Position numbers and translations under genes: made by a program. The notes beneath the pieces are model-generated. The model was not told where the DNA came from. It made no database searches and saw nothing but the letters and a program-made list of their open reading frames with translations. From assembly GCA_964615375.1 (NCBI GenBank), contig CAZTOW010000014.1, forward strand, positions 1 to 64,000: a stretch of 64,000 nt of DNA. The letters run 5' to 3'. This document shows, piece after piece, positions 26,253 through 34,376 of the stretch (within the stretch, counting starts at the first letter, position 1; each line of letters begins with the position of its first letter). This DNA is from CAZKWG01 sp964615375. Its GTDB lineage: Bacteria; Myxococcota_A; UBA796; CAZKWG01.

Positions 26253-27641
26253 TCAGCCCGCGGACTCTTCCTGGGCCGGGGCCTCGGCCGGAGCCTCGGC
26301 CGGAGCCTCGGGCGCGGCGTCGTCCTCACCCTGGATGTCCTTGATGTCGCGGGGCACGCCGGGCTGCACCTGAACGAGCTCGGCCGCCTCCATGAGCCAG
26401 TCGAGGACGCGCTCCTCCAGGATGCGCATCTCGAGCATGCCCATGGCGCCCTCGGCCTCGAGGTAGCCGCGGATGGCCTCCACGGCCTGACCGCGCATGT
26501 CGGCGATCTCCTGGATCTTCGCGTCGAGATCGTCGGAGCTGACCGTGATGCTCTCCTGCTTGGAGACGCCGGAGAGCAGGCAGCTCGCCTTGGCGGCGAA
26601 GGCGGCGCGCTCGCGCAGATCGGCCAGCTCGGCCTCGCTGAAGCGGATGCGGCGGGGGTCCTGGCCTTCGTAGGCGCGACGGACCTTCATCTCCTCGACG
26701 AGGAGCTGGTACTGCTCGTCCACGAGGCCGCGGGGCACGTCGATGGGGTTGGCGGAGACCAGCTTCTGGAGCAGGTCCACGCGGGCCTGGTTGCGGGCCG
26801 ACTCCTCCGCCGACTCCTCGAGCTTCATGCGGATGGTGGCCTTCATGCCCTCCGCGCCGCCCTCGTAGCCGAGCTCGCCCGCGAGCTCGTCGGTGAGGTC
26901 GGGGACCGACTGGGCGTGGATGGCCAGCACCTTGATGGTGGCCTCACCGGTCTTGCCGCGCAGCGCGCCGAGCTCCGAGCCCTCGCCGATGGTGACCTGC
27001 GCCGTGAGCTCCGCGCCCTTCGACAGCCCGACGGTCAGGCCCTCGACGCCCGGGTAGTAGCGCTCGCCGCGGGTGTGGAGCATGGTGCCCGGCTCGTCGG
27101 CCAGGGTCTCGCCGTCCACGACGAAGCGCACGGAGGCCAGCACCAGATCGCCCGCCTCGACGGGGCGGTCCTCGGTGACCTCCTGGATGCGGGAGCGCCG
27201 ACCGAGCTCGCGGTTGACGCTGTTCTGGACGGTCTCGTCCGTGACCTCGCGCAGGGGGTAGTTGACCTTCAGGCCCTTGTAGTCCTTGACCTCGACGCGC
27301 GGACGCACATCCACGGCGATGGTGAAGGTGAAGGGCTCCGAGGAGGTCACGTCGCCGCGCTCCTCGACCGCGGGCCGACCGGCCACGTCGAGATCGGAGG
27401 CGGCCTTGTTGTAGCTCTGCTCGATGAGGCGCTGACCGACGTCCGAGCGGATCTGCTTGCCGAAGCGGGCCTCCAGCACGTTGCGGGGCACCTTGCCGGG
27501 GCGGAAGCCCGCGAGGCGCACGCGGTTCTTCAGGTCGGCAAAGGCGCGCTCGAGCTCCACGCGGACGACCTCGTCCGAGACGGTGAAGCGCAGGCGGCGG
27601 CGGATGCTGGAGACATCTTCGATCTGGAGGTCGTACTGCAT
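26253..27641 (-). CDS. tig: Trigger factor (ribosome-associated chaperone)
   Basis: A 462-aa chaperone that binds the ribosome near the exit tunnel and folds nascent chains. The N-terminal ribosome-binding domain carries the signature G-F-R-P-G-K-V-P; the FKBP-like middle domain and the long helical C-terminal domain follow. The C-terminus ends in an Ala-Pro-Glu-rich acidic tail not typical of Escherichia coli. ATG 27641 starts at the canonical M-Q-Y-D-L-Q; the open frame upstream is the tRNA-Leu region. The gene begins 40 bp after tRNA-Leu on the same strand, so read-through from the tRNA transcript is possible. Confidence 0.95.
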   Translation of the reverse strand: MQYDLQIEDVSSIRRRLRFTVSDEVVRVELERAFADLKNRVRLAGFRPGKVPRNVLEARFGKQIRSDVGQRLIEQSYNKAASDLDVAGRPAVEERGDVTSSEPFTFTIAVDVRPRVEVKDYKGLKVNYPLREVTDETVQNSVNRELGRRSRIQEVTEDRPVEAGDLVLASVRFVVDGETLADEPGTMLHTRGERYYPGVEGLTVGLSKGAELTAQVTIGEGSELGALRGKTGEATIKVLAIHAQSVPDLTDELAGELGYEGGAEGMKATIRMKLEESAEESARNQARVDLLQKLVSANPIDVPRGLVDEQYQLLVEEMKVRRAYEGQDPRRIRFSEAELADLRERAAFAAKASCLLSGVSKQESITVSSDDLDAKIQEIADMRGQAVEAIRGYLEAEGAMGMLEMRILEERVLDWLMEAAELVQVQPGVPRDIKDIQGEDDAAPEAPAEAPAEAPAQEESAG

Positions 27642-27680
27642 CAGGGACTCGCTCGAGAGAGGTGCAGGCGGGGAGAGGGG

Positions 27681-27762
27681 TGCGAGAAGGGGGACTTGAA
27701 CCCCCACGGGTTGCCCCACCGGATCCTAAGTCCGGCGCGTCTGCCAGTTCCGCCATTCTCGC
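27681..27762 (-). tRNA. tRNA-Leu (anticodon UAG)
   Basis: A complete cloverleaf read from the minus strand: acceptor GCGAGAA pairs with TTCTCGC, the anticodon stem CCGGA/TCCGG holds loop CTTAGGA with anticodon TAG at 27726-27728, a class II variable arm is present, and the T-loop is GTTCAAGTC. The CCA end is not encoded. It reads CUN leucine codons. Confidence 0.95.
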
Positions 27763-27816
27763 GGGGACCAGGCCCTACCAGAACACGGAGCACCCTGGCC
27801 GGCAAGAGAATGAATT

Positions 27817-27837
27817 TGGGGGCGACATGCGCCCCCA
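27817..27837 (-). terminator. Hairpin between tRNA-His and tRNA-Leu
   Basis: TGGGGGCG (27817-27824) and CGCCCCCA (27830-27837) form an 8-bp stem with a 5-nt loop. On the minus strand it is followed by an A/T-rich run (AAATTCATTC), so it may terminate the tRNA-His transcript or act as a processing signal before tRNA-Leu. Confidence 0.5.
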
Positions 27838-27851
27838 GGAAGAACGGATGG

Positions 27852-27926
27852 GGTGAGCGATGGGGTTCGAACCCACGACCTCCAGGGCCACAACCTGGCG
27901 CTCTAACCAGCTGAGCTACGCCCACC
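27852..27926 (-). tRNA. tRNA-His (anticodon GUG)
   Basis: A complete cloverleaf on the minus strand with anticodon GTG at 27889-27891 in stem CCAGG/CCTGG and T-arm GTGGGTTCGAACCCC. The extra G-1 (27926) faces C73 (27852), a tRNA-His hallmark, and CCA is encoded at 27849-27851. It begins 13 bp after the stop codon of the YD-repeat gene, so its promoter must lie inside that gene. Confidence 0.95.
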
Positions 27927-27939
27927 AGCGGGCAGCGCA

Positions 27940-30843
27940 TTAACGCCGGTCGCGCGTACGCGCAAATGGCTCGTCGAGCCCAGGCAGCGAGATCCCAGGT
28001 GGAAGCCAGGGAAGGTCGAGGCTCTCCTCCATCGCCACCGCCAGCGGGAGATGCGGCGGCGTGCCCGGCTGGCCCCGCAGGACGGCCAGGAGGATCGCGT
28101 TGGTGAGCGGATCATCCTCCAGCGGCAGGGAGGCGGGGTCCGGCCCGAGGGGAGGCGCCTCACCGTCGAGGGAGGCCGGGAGCCAGCCCAGGGCGGGCTC
28201 GCGGACCTCGATCGGGACCCAGCTCCCGTCGTCCACGGGGGGGAGCGCGCCGAGGGCCTCCAGCAGGGCGAGGGGCGCGCTCCAGGGACCCTCGGGGGCC
28301 CAGAGCTCAGGATCCAGGCGGGAGTCGGTGAGCGTCTCCGCCCAGGGCCAGCGCCCGCGCCCGTCCAGGCGGAGCCCGCTCAGCGGGTCCAGCGCGACCT
28401 CGCCCGCGCCGGACCAGCCGGTGACGGAGGTGGCCGCGAAGAGCGGGCCCCCGGCGAAGCTCTGGAGGGCCCCGCGGGCGCCGGCGATGCCCGCGGCGGC
28501 GCTGTCGGGCAGGCCGTTCATGGAGGTGCTGACGCGCTCTTGTGGGCGCTCGCCGATCTGCACCCACACGGGAGAGCCCGCGTCGTCCGGCAGGAGGGTG
28601 GCGACCCAGGCCTCCTCCGCCGCGCCCACCAGCCCGCGCGGGCCGCCCAGCCACACGCGCTCGGCGCGCTCCCCGGTGGCGAGGAGCAGCGCGGACTGGT
28701 CGGGCCAGACGGCGCCGTCAGGGGACCAGAGCAGGGGGACCGGCTCGCCGGAGGGGGTGTGGACGCGGGAGAGGCGCCCGCGGGCGTCGTAGTCGAAGCG
28801 CCAGCCGGGGCGCCCGTCGTCGGGGCTGAGCGCGCGCAGGCGGCCGAGCTCGTCCCGATCCAGCCGCACGCTGCCCTCCGGCCCGACCACGCGGGCCACG
28901 GCGCCGTCCTCGCCGCGCGAGAGGGCCAGGCGGTCGCCGGGGAGGCCCCAGGGCTGGATCGGGCTCGGGCAGCTCCCCTCGCTCTGCCAGCGCCAGGCAT
29001 CCTCGCCGTCGGGGAGCCAGGCGCCCGCGCAGGGATCGGCGCTGGAGGCGAGCGGGAGGCCGCCGTCGTCCACCCAGCTCTCCAGAGAGACCTGGCCGTC
29101 GCGCTCCCATCGGGCCATGGCCCCGCTCGGGCCGCGCAGGAGGGTGGGCCGTCCGGCCTCGTCCCAGTCCACCCCGAGGGAGAGGCCCAGGGGGCCCGTC
29201 ACCTTGAGCGGGCGCCCGCTGGCGTCGCGCATCCAGCGGAATTCCTGGCCCTCCACCTCGGCGCGCACGATGAAGCCGCGGGCGTCGCGCTCCAGCTTCA
29301 CGGGGAGGCGATCCCGGGTCGAGCGCACGCGCCCGGCGGGATCGCGGACCAGGGTGATCTCGCCGTCGGTGCCGGCCCAGCGCACGGGCCTCCCCTGGGC
29401 GTCGCGGCCGATCTCCACGCGCCAGTCCCCGGCCCGCGCGGCGCGGATCAGGCCGCTGGCGTCGCGCTCAAGGCGAAGCTCCAGGCCGGGGGCGCGGATG
29501 GCGCTCACGCGGCTGGCGCCGTCACGCTGCCAGCGGACCACCTCTCCCGAGGCGAGGCCGGCGGAGCTGGGGTAGCCGAGCACGTCGCGCCCGATCTCCA
29601 CCCGCTCCCCGCCGTAGCGGAGCCCGACCACCTCGCCGGCCATGTCCCGGTCCAGGCTGAGCTCCTCGCCGTCGCCCCAGCGCAGGCCCGCCATGCGGCC
29701 GACGGCGTCGTGGAGCAGGGCCAGCGCTCGCCCGCGGGCGTCCTCCACCCGGCTGAGCAGCCCGGACGTGCTCCAGCGCAGGCGCACCAGCATCCCGCGG
29801 TTGTCCCGCAGGGTCGAGAGCCGGCCCGCGCCGTCGCGCTCCAGGATGACCCGCCGCCCGGTGGGATCGCCCACGGCCGAGGGTCGGCCCAGCAGATCGA
29901 GGTCCATGCCCCAGCGCCCGCCCGAGCGCTCGAGCACGCTGGTGGGCCAGGACCCGGGGCCGCGCCCCAGCCGGATCTCGTCGCCGGCGGGGTCCACGAT
30001 GGTGGTGACCCGACCCTCGGCGTCGCGGCGGAGCTCCACGCGCCCGCCGGCCGGGCCCTCGAGCGCCACCAGACGCCCCGCCTCGTCCCGCTGCAGCCGC
30101 CAGGGCTGGCCGCCCTGCACCACGGCCTCGACCCGGCCCTCGGCGTCGCGATCCCAGCGCGTGAGCCGCCCGGCGGGGTCGGCGAGCCGGGTGACGAGGC
30201 CCCGCTCGTCGCGCTCCCAGCGCCACACGCCGCCGCTGGGGAGGCCGAGTTCGACGGGGCGGCCCTCAGCGTCCTGGACGAGGGTCCAGGCGCGCCCGGC
30301 GATGTCCTCGACGCGCAGGGTGGGGCCGTCGCGGCGGAGCACGGTGCGCAGGCCGCGGGGGTCCTCCAGGGCCTCGATGGAGCGGCCGTCCTCGCCGTAC
30401 CAGGTGCGCGCCACCCGGCCGCTGGCGTCCTCCACCGTCAGCAGCTCGCCGCCGCCGGTGAGGGGCTCGCGCGCGACGCGCAGGGTGCGACCGAGGGGAT
30501 CGAGCACGCTGAGCTCGTCGTCCCAGGTGAAGCGCCAGCGCGAGCGCCCGGGGCCCTCGATCGCCGTGACGCGCCCCTCGGCGTCGTAGCGGGGGACGAT
30601 CCAGGCGCCGTCAGGCAGGATCACGGCCTGTACGCGATCCCCCTCTTCGCGCACGACCACGAGATCGCGCAGCGCGCCGTCCTCGACGCCCTCCAGCGCC
30701 AGGCGCCCGGACCAGGGATCGACCACCGCGACCACCGGACGCCCCGGCGGGAGGGGGCCGAGCCACATCGGCCCATCCGGCCCGAGGATGGCGCGGGGCG
30801 CGGCGAGCGCGACCCCGAGCGCGAGCAGCGCGCAGCCGAGCAA
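27940..30843 (-). CDS. Secreted YD-repeat (RHS-type) protein
   Basis: A 967-aa exported protein made mostly of YD/RHS repeats (R-D-A-E-G-R-V and similar, about 25 copies between ~85 and ~700), expected to form a hollow beta shell. The signal is L-G-C-A-L-L-A-L-G-V-A-L-A-A-P. The first codon is TTG 30843, three bases after the stop of the upstream CHAT-domain gene; the next ATG would cut into the mature protein, so TTG with translational coupling is preferred. After a core-end-like motif (L-D-P-L-S-G-L-R-L) there is a ~130-residue Pro-rich tip with no toxin motif I recognise. Role: possibly a surface or secreted encapsulating protein. It need not be a toxin. Confidence 0.82.
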   Translation of the reverse strand: MLGCALLALGVALAAPRAILGPDGPMWLGPLPPGRPVVAVVDPWSGRLALEGVEDGALRDLVVVREEGDRVQAVILPDGAWIVPRYDAEGRVTAIEGPGRSRWRFTWDDELSVLDPLGRTLRVAREPLTGGGELLTVEDASGRVARTWYGEDGRSIEALEDPRGLRTVLRRDGPTLRVEDIAGRAWTLVQDAEGRPVELGLPSGGVWRWERDERGLVTRLADPAGRLTRWDRDAEGRVEAVVQGGQPWRLQRDEAGRLVALEGPAGGRVELRRDAEGRVTTIVDPAGDEIRLGRGPGSWPTSVLERSGGRWGMDLDLLGRPSAVGDPTGRRVILERDGAGRLSTLRDNRGMLVRLRWSTSGLLSRVEDARGRALALLHDAVGRMAGLRWGDGEELSLDRDMAGEVVGLRYGGERVEIGRDVLGYPSSAGLASGEVVRWQRDGASRVSAIRAPGLELRLERDASGLIRAARAGDWRVEIGRDAQGRPVRWAGTDGEITLVRDPAGRVRSTRDRLPVKLERDARGFIVRAEVEGQEFRWMRDASGRPLKVTGPLGLSLGVDWDEAGRPTLLRGPSGAMARWERDGQVSLESWVDDGGLPLASSADPCAGAWLPDGEDAWRWQSEGSCPSPIQPWGLPGDRLALSRGEDGAVARVVGPEGSVRLDRDELGRLRALSPDDGRPGWRFDYDARGRLSRVHTPSGEPVPLLWSPDGAVWPDQSALLLATGERAERVWLGGPRGLVGAAEEAWVATLLPDDAGSPVWVQIGERPQERVSTSMNGLPDSAAAGIAGARGALQSFAGGPLFAATSVTGWSGAGEVALDPLSGLRLDGRGRWPWAETLTDSRLDPELWAPEGPWSAPLALLEALGALPPVDDGSWVPIEVREPALGWLPASLDGEAPPLGPDPASLPLEDDPLTNAILLAVLRGQPGTPPHLPLAVAMEESLDLPWLPPGISLPGLDEPFARTRDRR

Positions 30844-30846
30844 CGC

Positions 30847-33800
30847 TCAGGGCGCCCCGACGAGGAGGAAGGAGCCCCAGACCGAGGGCTCGCCCATGCC
30901 CTCCCCCGCCAGCGTGTCCGTGAGGAAGACCTCGCGGGCCTCGGAGACGGCGCGGGCGGGGGTGCGGTCGCGGGCGATGGCCTCGTAATAGGCGCCGAAG
31001 AAGCGCGCGCGGGCCTGGTCGGGGATGGGCCAGGCGCTGAGCAGCACCGCCTTCGCGCCGGCGTCCAGGAGGGCCTGGGCGCGGAGCCGCTGCTGGTCCA
31101 TGGTGGCCTCGGCGCCGATCACGACGAGCTGCGCTCCCAGCGGGGTGGCCCGGATCTCGGCCAGGGTCAGGGGCCCATCGGCGAGGATGAAGCCACCATC
31201 CGGCGAGGCGGCCAGCCCGGTGAGGTGGATGTAACGCGCGCTCTTCGCCTTGTCGGTCCAGTTCTGCTTCTTGCTCTCAGGGCCGACCAGGGTGGCCTTG
31301 AGGCCCGAGGAGAAGACGCGGGCGCTGGCGGCGAGCTCATCCGTGGACAGGCCGGACATGGGCGTGGCGGTCGGCGCGGGGGCCTGCGCCTGCTCCCCGG
31401 CGGGGGCGGCGCCCGCGGGCGGGGTCGCGGGCGTCCCGCCGGTGGCGCTGATGGAGCCGAAGCCGAGGAAGTCCGGGTTGTAGGTCTCGATCTTGTGCGA
31501 GGGGATCGAGAGCGCCCCCAGGGTGGGCAGCACGCCCACGTTGCGGATGTCGGCCAGCCAGCGCAGGCCCGAGGACTGCTCGGGCAGGGCGGTGAGCGGG
31601 AAGGCGTCCAGCGGCTCCGGGGCGACGACGAGGTAGCGGCCGACGCCGGAGAGCACGTCGGCGAAGGGATCGAGCAGGGCCGTCCTCAGCCGATCGCCCG
31701 CGGCCACGGGGGAGGCGCCCCCGCCGCGCGCGCCGGCCTCCAGCTGGGCGCGGAGCTGGCTGGCCATCGCGAGGATCTTCTGCGTCTGACCCAGCATCCT
31801 CACCGATCGACCGCGCTTGGAGAGCGCGACGCCGTGGACCCCGCCCGCGCCGACGCGGAAGGAGATGATCCCCACCCCGCCCAGCTTCTCCACCGCCTCC
31901 GAGGGCGGCTCCAGCGCCATGGGGAGCACCGGCCCGAAGCCGTCCGCCTCCTTGAGCCCGCTCTCCGCGGTCTGGTAGGCGGCGAGCGCCTCCTTGGGCC
32001 AGGGCGCATGCCCGGCCTGCCACTCGCGCAGCCCCGCGCGGGCCCGCGCAACGGCGGCGAGCAGCGCCTCACGCTTCTCCGCGGGGAGCGGGGCGGTGTA
32101 GTCCACCCCCGCCCGAGCCTCGCGCCGGTGACGGTCGAGGCGGTGCGAGACCTCGTGGACGGCCAGCCAGGCGTCGATCGGCGCCGTGTCCCCCATCGCC
32201 GTCAGCGTGGTGACGTCCCCGTCCACCGGGAGGCCCTGAGAGCCGTCCAGGGCCGTGCCCAGCGCCAGCGAGCCCTGGCGGTGCAGGGGCAGGCGGCCGA
32301 GCGCCGCGCCCCAGGCCGTGAAGATGGCGTCGGCGTTGCCCGCCTTCGCCGCCGCGCGCCCCTCCGCCCAGGAGGCCGGGCCGGCGGCCAGCGGATCGTC
32401 CCCAGCCAGCGGCGGCGCCGCCCCCGCCGAGAGCGCGCTCCAGGCGCCCACGCTCGCGGGCAGCGTCCCCTGCGCCGGGAAGCTGGCCTGCCCGCCCTCG
32501 AGCAGGGTCCGCGCGGCGATCTCCACCCGGAGTGGATCTCCGGTCTCGCCCGCGGGGGCCAGGCCCAGCAGCTCGGCCCGCGCCGCCGAGGCGCCCTTGA
32601 GGTCCCCCGAGGCCCGCAGCCAGGCCTCCCGACGCAGGCGCACGCCCACCCGCAGCCCGAGCTCTCCGCTCAGATCGGCGGCCTCCACCGCGCGCCCGTG
32701 CCAGGCCGCCGCCTGCCCCGGATCCGCCACCGCCGCCTCCGGGTAGACCAGCGCGCCCACCCGCGGGGTGAGCCCGGTCGTGGGGAAGGAGGCGCTCGCC
32801 GTCGCCAGGTCCCCTCGGGAGAGCGCCGCCAGCGCCACCAGCGCCAGCTTCTCCTGGTCGGTCGCGCGCTCGGAGGCCTTGGAGACGTCGTCGGCCTTGC
32901 CCAGCTCCCAGGCGCTCCAGCCCTCGATCCAGCTGGCCCGCGCCACGACCTCCGCGGCGTCCCCGGCCTTCTCCCGCGCCGTCACCGCCGCCGCCCGCGC
33001 GTCCACGGGGAGCCCCGCGGCCGAGGCTGCCTGCGCCACCGCGAGGTTGGCCCGCCCGATCAGGCTGGCCTCCAGCTCCGCGGGCAGGGCCTTCAGCAGC
33101 GCCTGCGCGCTGGTCAGCGCCTGATCGGCGCGCCCGCCCGCGATCATCGAGGCGACCGAGAGCTCCAGCGCCTCCAGCGCCACCGCGCCCGAGCCCTCGG
33201 CGAGCGCCACCTTCGACGCCTCGTCCGCCCAGGCCCCCGCGTCCGCGGGCTGCACGCCCGAGCCAGCCTGCACCGCCAGCCGAGCCCGCCCCAGGTTGGC
33301 CCGGATCTTCGCCCGCGGATCGGCGTCCCCGGCCGCCGCGGCGAACTCCTCGAGCGCGCCCGCCCGATCTGCCCGATCGACGAGCACCTGCGCCCGGAAG
33401 AGCGCGGCCCGCCACCCGCCCACCGCGCGCGCCGCGGCGTAGAGGGGGGTGGCCGCCTCCGCGTCCACGGCCGCCGCCCAGGCCTGCAGCGCCGTCGCCT
33501 CGGCCGGCAGGATCTCCGTGGTCGGCGTCCCCGCCGCCGCCAGCGCGAGGGCCGCGCGCGCCATCATCACCGCCGCGCCGCTCGCGTCCTCAGCCGCAGC
33601 CAGCTTCGCCGAGGCCAGCGCGTCCTGCGGGCTCCCCGCCGCCAACGCCAGCTCCGCCCTCAGGAGGAAGTGCGCCGCCGCGCGATCCCCCACGGCCTTC
33701 GCCGCGTCCAGGCGCTCCAGCAGCCCGCGGGCCTGCCCGGCCGCGATGGCCTCCTGCTCGATGAGCCGCCAGACTGCGTCCTCCTTCGGCGCGCGCGCCA

Positions 33801-33984
33801 GCACCTTCTCACCGAGCGCGAGCGCCTCCTCGTGCTTCCCCGCCAGCGCGGCCTTGCGCGCCTCCTCGAGCTGCTTCTCGGGGCTCGGCGGGGCCTTCGT
33901 CTGGGCAGCGGGCTGCGCCGCCGGCTTTGGTTCATCGTCGCCGCAGCCGGTGAGCAGGACCAGCGCGAGCACCAGGGACAGCAT
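30847..33984 (-). CDS. Lipoprotein with helical repeats and degenerate CHAT domain
   Basis: A 1045-aa protein. The lipoprotein signal ends at C14 (L-L-T-G-C). Residues ~30-650 are Ala-rich TPR-like helical repeats. The last ~250 residues follow the CHAT (caspase-like) pattern, including the terminal block A-G-A-K-A-V-L-L-S-A-W-P-I-P-D. The catalytic dyad is not there: the H-G motif reads Y-I-H-L-T-G-L-A, and the usual S-A-C-E-T reads G-A-E-A-T, without cysteine. It is therefore probably a pseudo-protease used for binding. ATG 33984 directly precedes the signal; the start at 34038 would bury it. It sits immediately upstream of the YD-repeat gene, so both are likely one transcript. Confidence 0.82.
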   Translation of the reverse strand: MLSLVLALVLLTGCGDDEPKPAAQPAAQTKAPPSPEKQLEEARKAALAGKHEEALALGEKVLARAPKEDAVWRLIEQEAIAAGQARGLLERLDAAKAVGDRAAAHFLLRAELALAAGSPQDALASAKLAAAEDASGAAVMMARAALALAAAGTPTTEILPAEATALQAWAAAVDAEAATPLYAAARAVGGWRAALFRAQVLVDRADRAGALEEFAAAAGDADPRAKIRANLGRARLAVQAGSGVQPADAGAWADEASKVALAEGSGAVALEALELSVASMIAGGRADQALTSAQALLKALPAELEASLIGRANLAVAQAASAAGLPVDARAAAVTAREKAGDAAEVVARASWIEGWSAWELGKADDVSKASERATDQEKLALVALAALSRGDLATASASFPTTGLTPRVGALVYPEAAVADPGQAAAWHGRAVEAADLSGELGLRVGVRLRREAWLRASGDLKGASAARAELLGLAPAGETGDPLRVEIAARTLLEGGQASFPAQGTLPASVGAWSALSAGAAPPLAGDDPLAAGPASWAEGRAAAKAGNADAIFTAWGAALGRLPLHRQGSLALGTALDGSQGLPVDGDVTTLTAMGDTAPIDAWLAVHEVSHRLDRHRREARAGVDYTAPLPAEKREALLAAVARARAGLREWQAGHAPWPKEALAAYQTAESGLKEADGFGPVLPMALEPPSEAVEKLGGVGIISFRVGAGGVHGVALSKRGRSVRMLGQTQKILAMASQLRAQLEAGARGGGASPVAAGDRLRTALLDPFADVLSGVGRYLVVAPEPLDAFPLTALPEQSSGLRWLADIRNVGVLPTLGALSIPSHKIETYNPDFLGFGSISATGGTPATPPAGAAPAGEQAQAPAPTATPMSGLSTDELAASARVFSSGLKATLVGPESKKQNWTDKAKSARYIHLTGLAASPDGGFILADGPLTLAEIRATPLGAQLVVIGAEATMDQQRLRAQALLDAGAKAVLLSAWPIPDQARARFFGAYYEAIARDRTPARAVSEAREVFLTDTLAGEGMGEPSVWGSFLLVGAP

Positions 33985-34090
33985 GGGGACCTCCAGCCCG
34001 CCGGGTTTAGCACAACCTGAACAGAATTTCCGCATCATGCAACGCAGGGACCGTTGTCAGCGCGCTGCTCTCGCAGCCTGATGCAACGCC

Positions 34091-34111
34091 GAGCGCGTCA
34101 GCGTCGCGCTC
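34091..34111. repeat. Hairpin upstream of the IMPase-rpoH promoter
   Basis: GAGCGCG (34091-34097) and CGCGCTC (34105-34111) are perfect complements around a 7-nt loop, ending 18 bp before the candidate -35 box. It may be an operator, or part of the leader of the minus-strand CHAT transcript. Confidence 0.4.
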
Positions 34112-34129
34112 CTCGCGGCGCGCGGCCCC

Positions 34130-34157
34130 TTGACTTCTCGCGCGGAACTCGTAGCAT
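34130..34157 (+). promoter_or_regulatory. Candidate sigma-70-type promoter for the IMPase-rpoH operon
   Basis: TTGACT (34130-34135) is five of six matches to the -35 consensus. TAGCAT (34152-34157) is four of six to -10, with a 16-bp spacer. Transcription from here would give a leader of about 210 nt before ATG 34377, including the hairpin at 34224-34244. Confidence 0.45.
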
Positions 34158-34223
34158 GGATTCCAGTAGGCGCCGGGTACGCGCGCCCCCCCTCTCTACG
34201 CTCCTGTTCGTCTTCCCCCCGCT

Positions 34224-34244
34224 CCCAGGCCGATCGGGCCTGGG
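34224..34244 (+). promoter_or_regulatory. Leader hairpin upstream of the IMPase-rpoH genes
   Basis: CCCAGGCC (34224-34231) pairs perfectly with GGCCTGGG (34237-34244) around loop GATCG. Its right half recurs at 34291-34304. It would lie in the 5' leader RNA if the promoter at 34130 is used. Its function is unknown. Confidence 0.45.
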
Positions 34245-34376
34245 CCGGTCGTCCTCCTGGCTGCCTGCGCGCGCGTGGGTATACGGATCGCGATCGGGCC
34301 TGGGAGCCGGGGGGGACTTTCGCTCCTCGCGCGATGGCGGGGGCGCTCTCGCCTCGCCCGGAATACGCAGAGGGGG

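Larger units (their letters stand above)
33985..34376. other. Longest gene-free region (392 bp), structured divergent intergenic
   Basis: This lies between the minus-strand CHAT lipoprotein and the plus-strand IMPase-rpoH genes. It contains ATGCAACGC twice (34037-34045, 34081-34089), the palindrome CAGCGCGCTG (34058-34067), two strong hairpins, a sigma-70-like promoter, the 14-mer CGATCGGGCCTGGG twice (34231-34244, 34291-34304) and the palindrome GATCGCGATC (34286-34295). I see no convincing open reading frame and no known RNA family. Confidence 0.6.

Noticed and set aside
27681..27926. tRNA genes as integration sites of a mobile element
   Set aside because: No integrase, no direct repeat of a tRNA 3' end elsewhere in the window that I could find, and flanking genes look native.
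28051..34020. Very long plus-strand open frame (about 1990 codons) opposite the YD and CHAT genes
   Set aside because: No domain signature; opposite-strand genes have clear signals and repeats. Shadow of high-G+C coding sequence.
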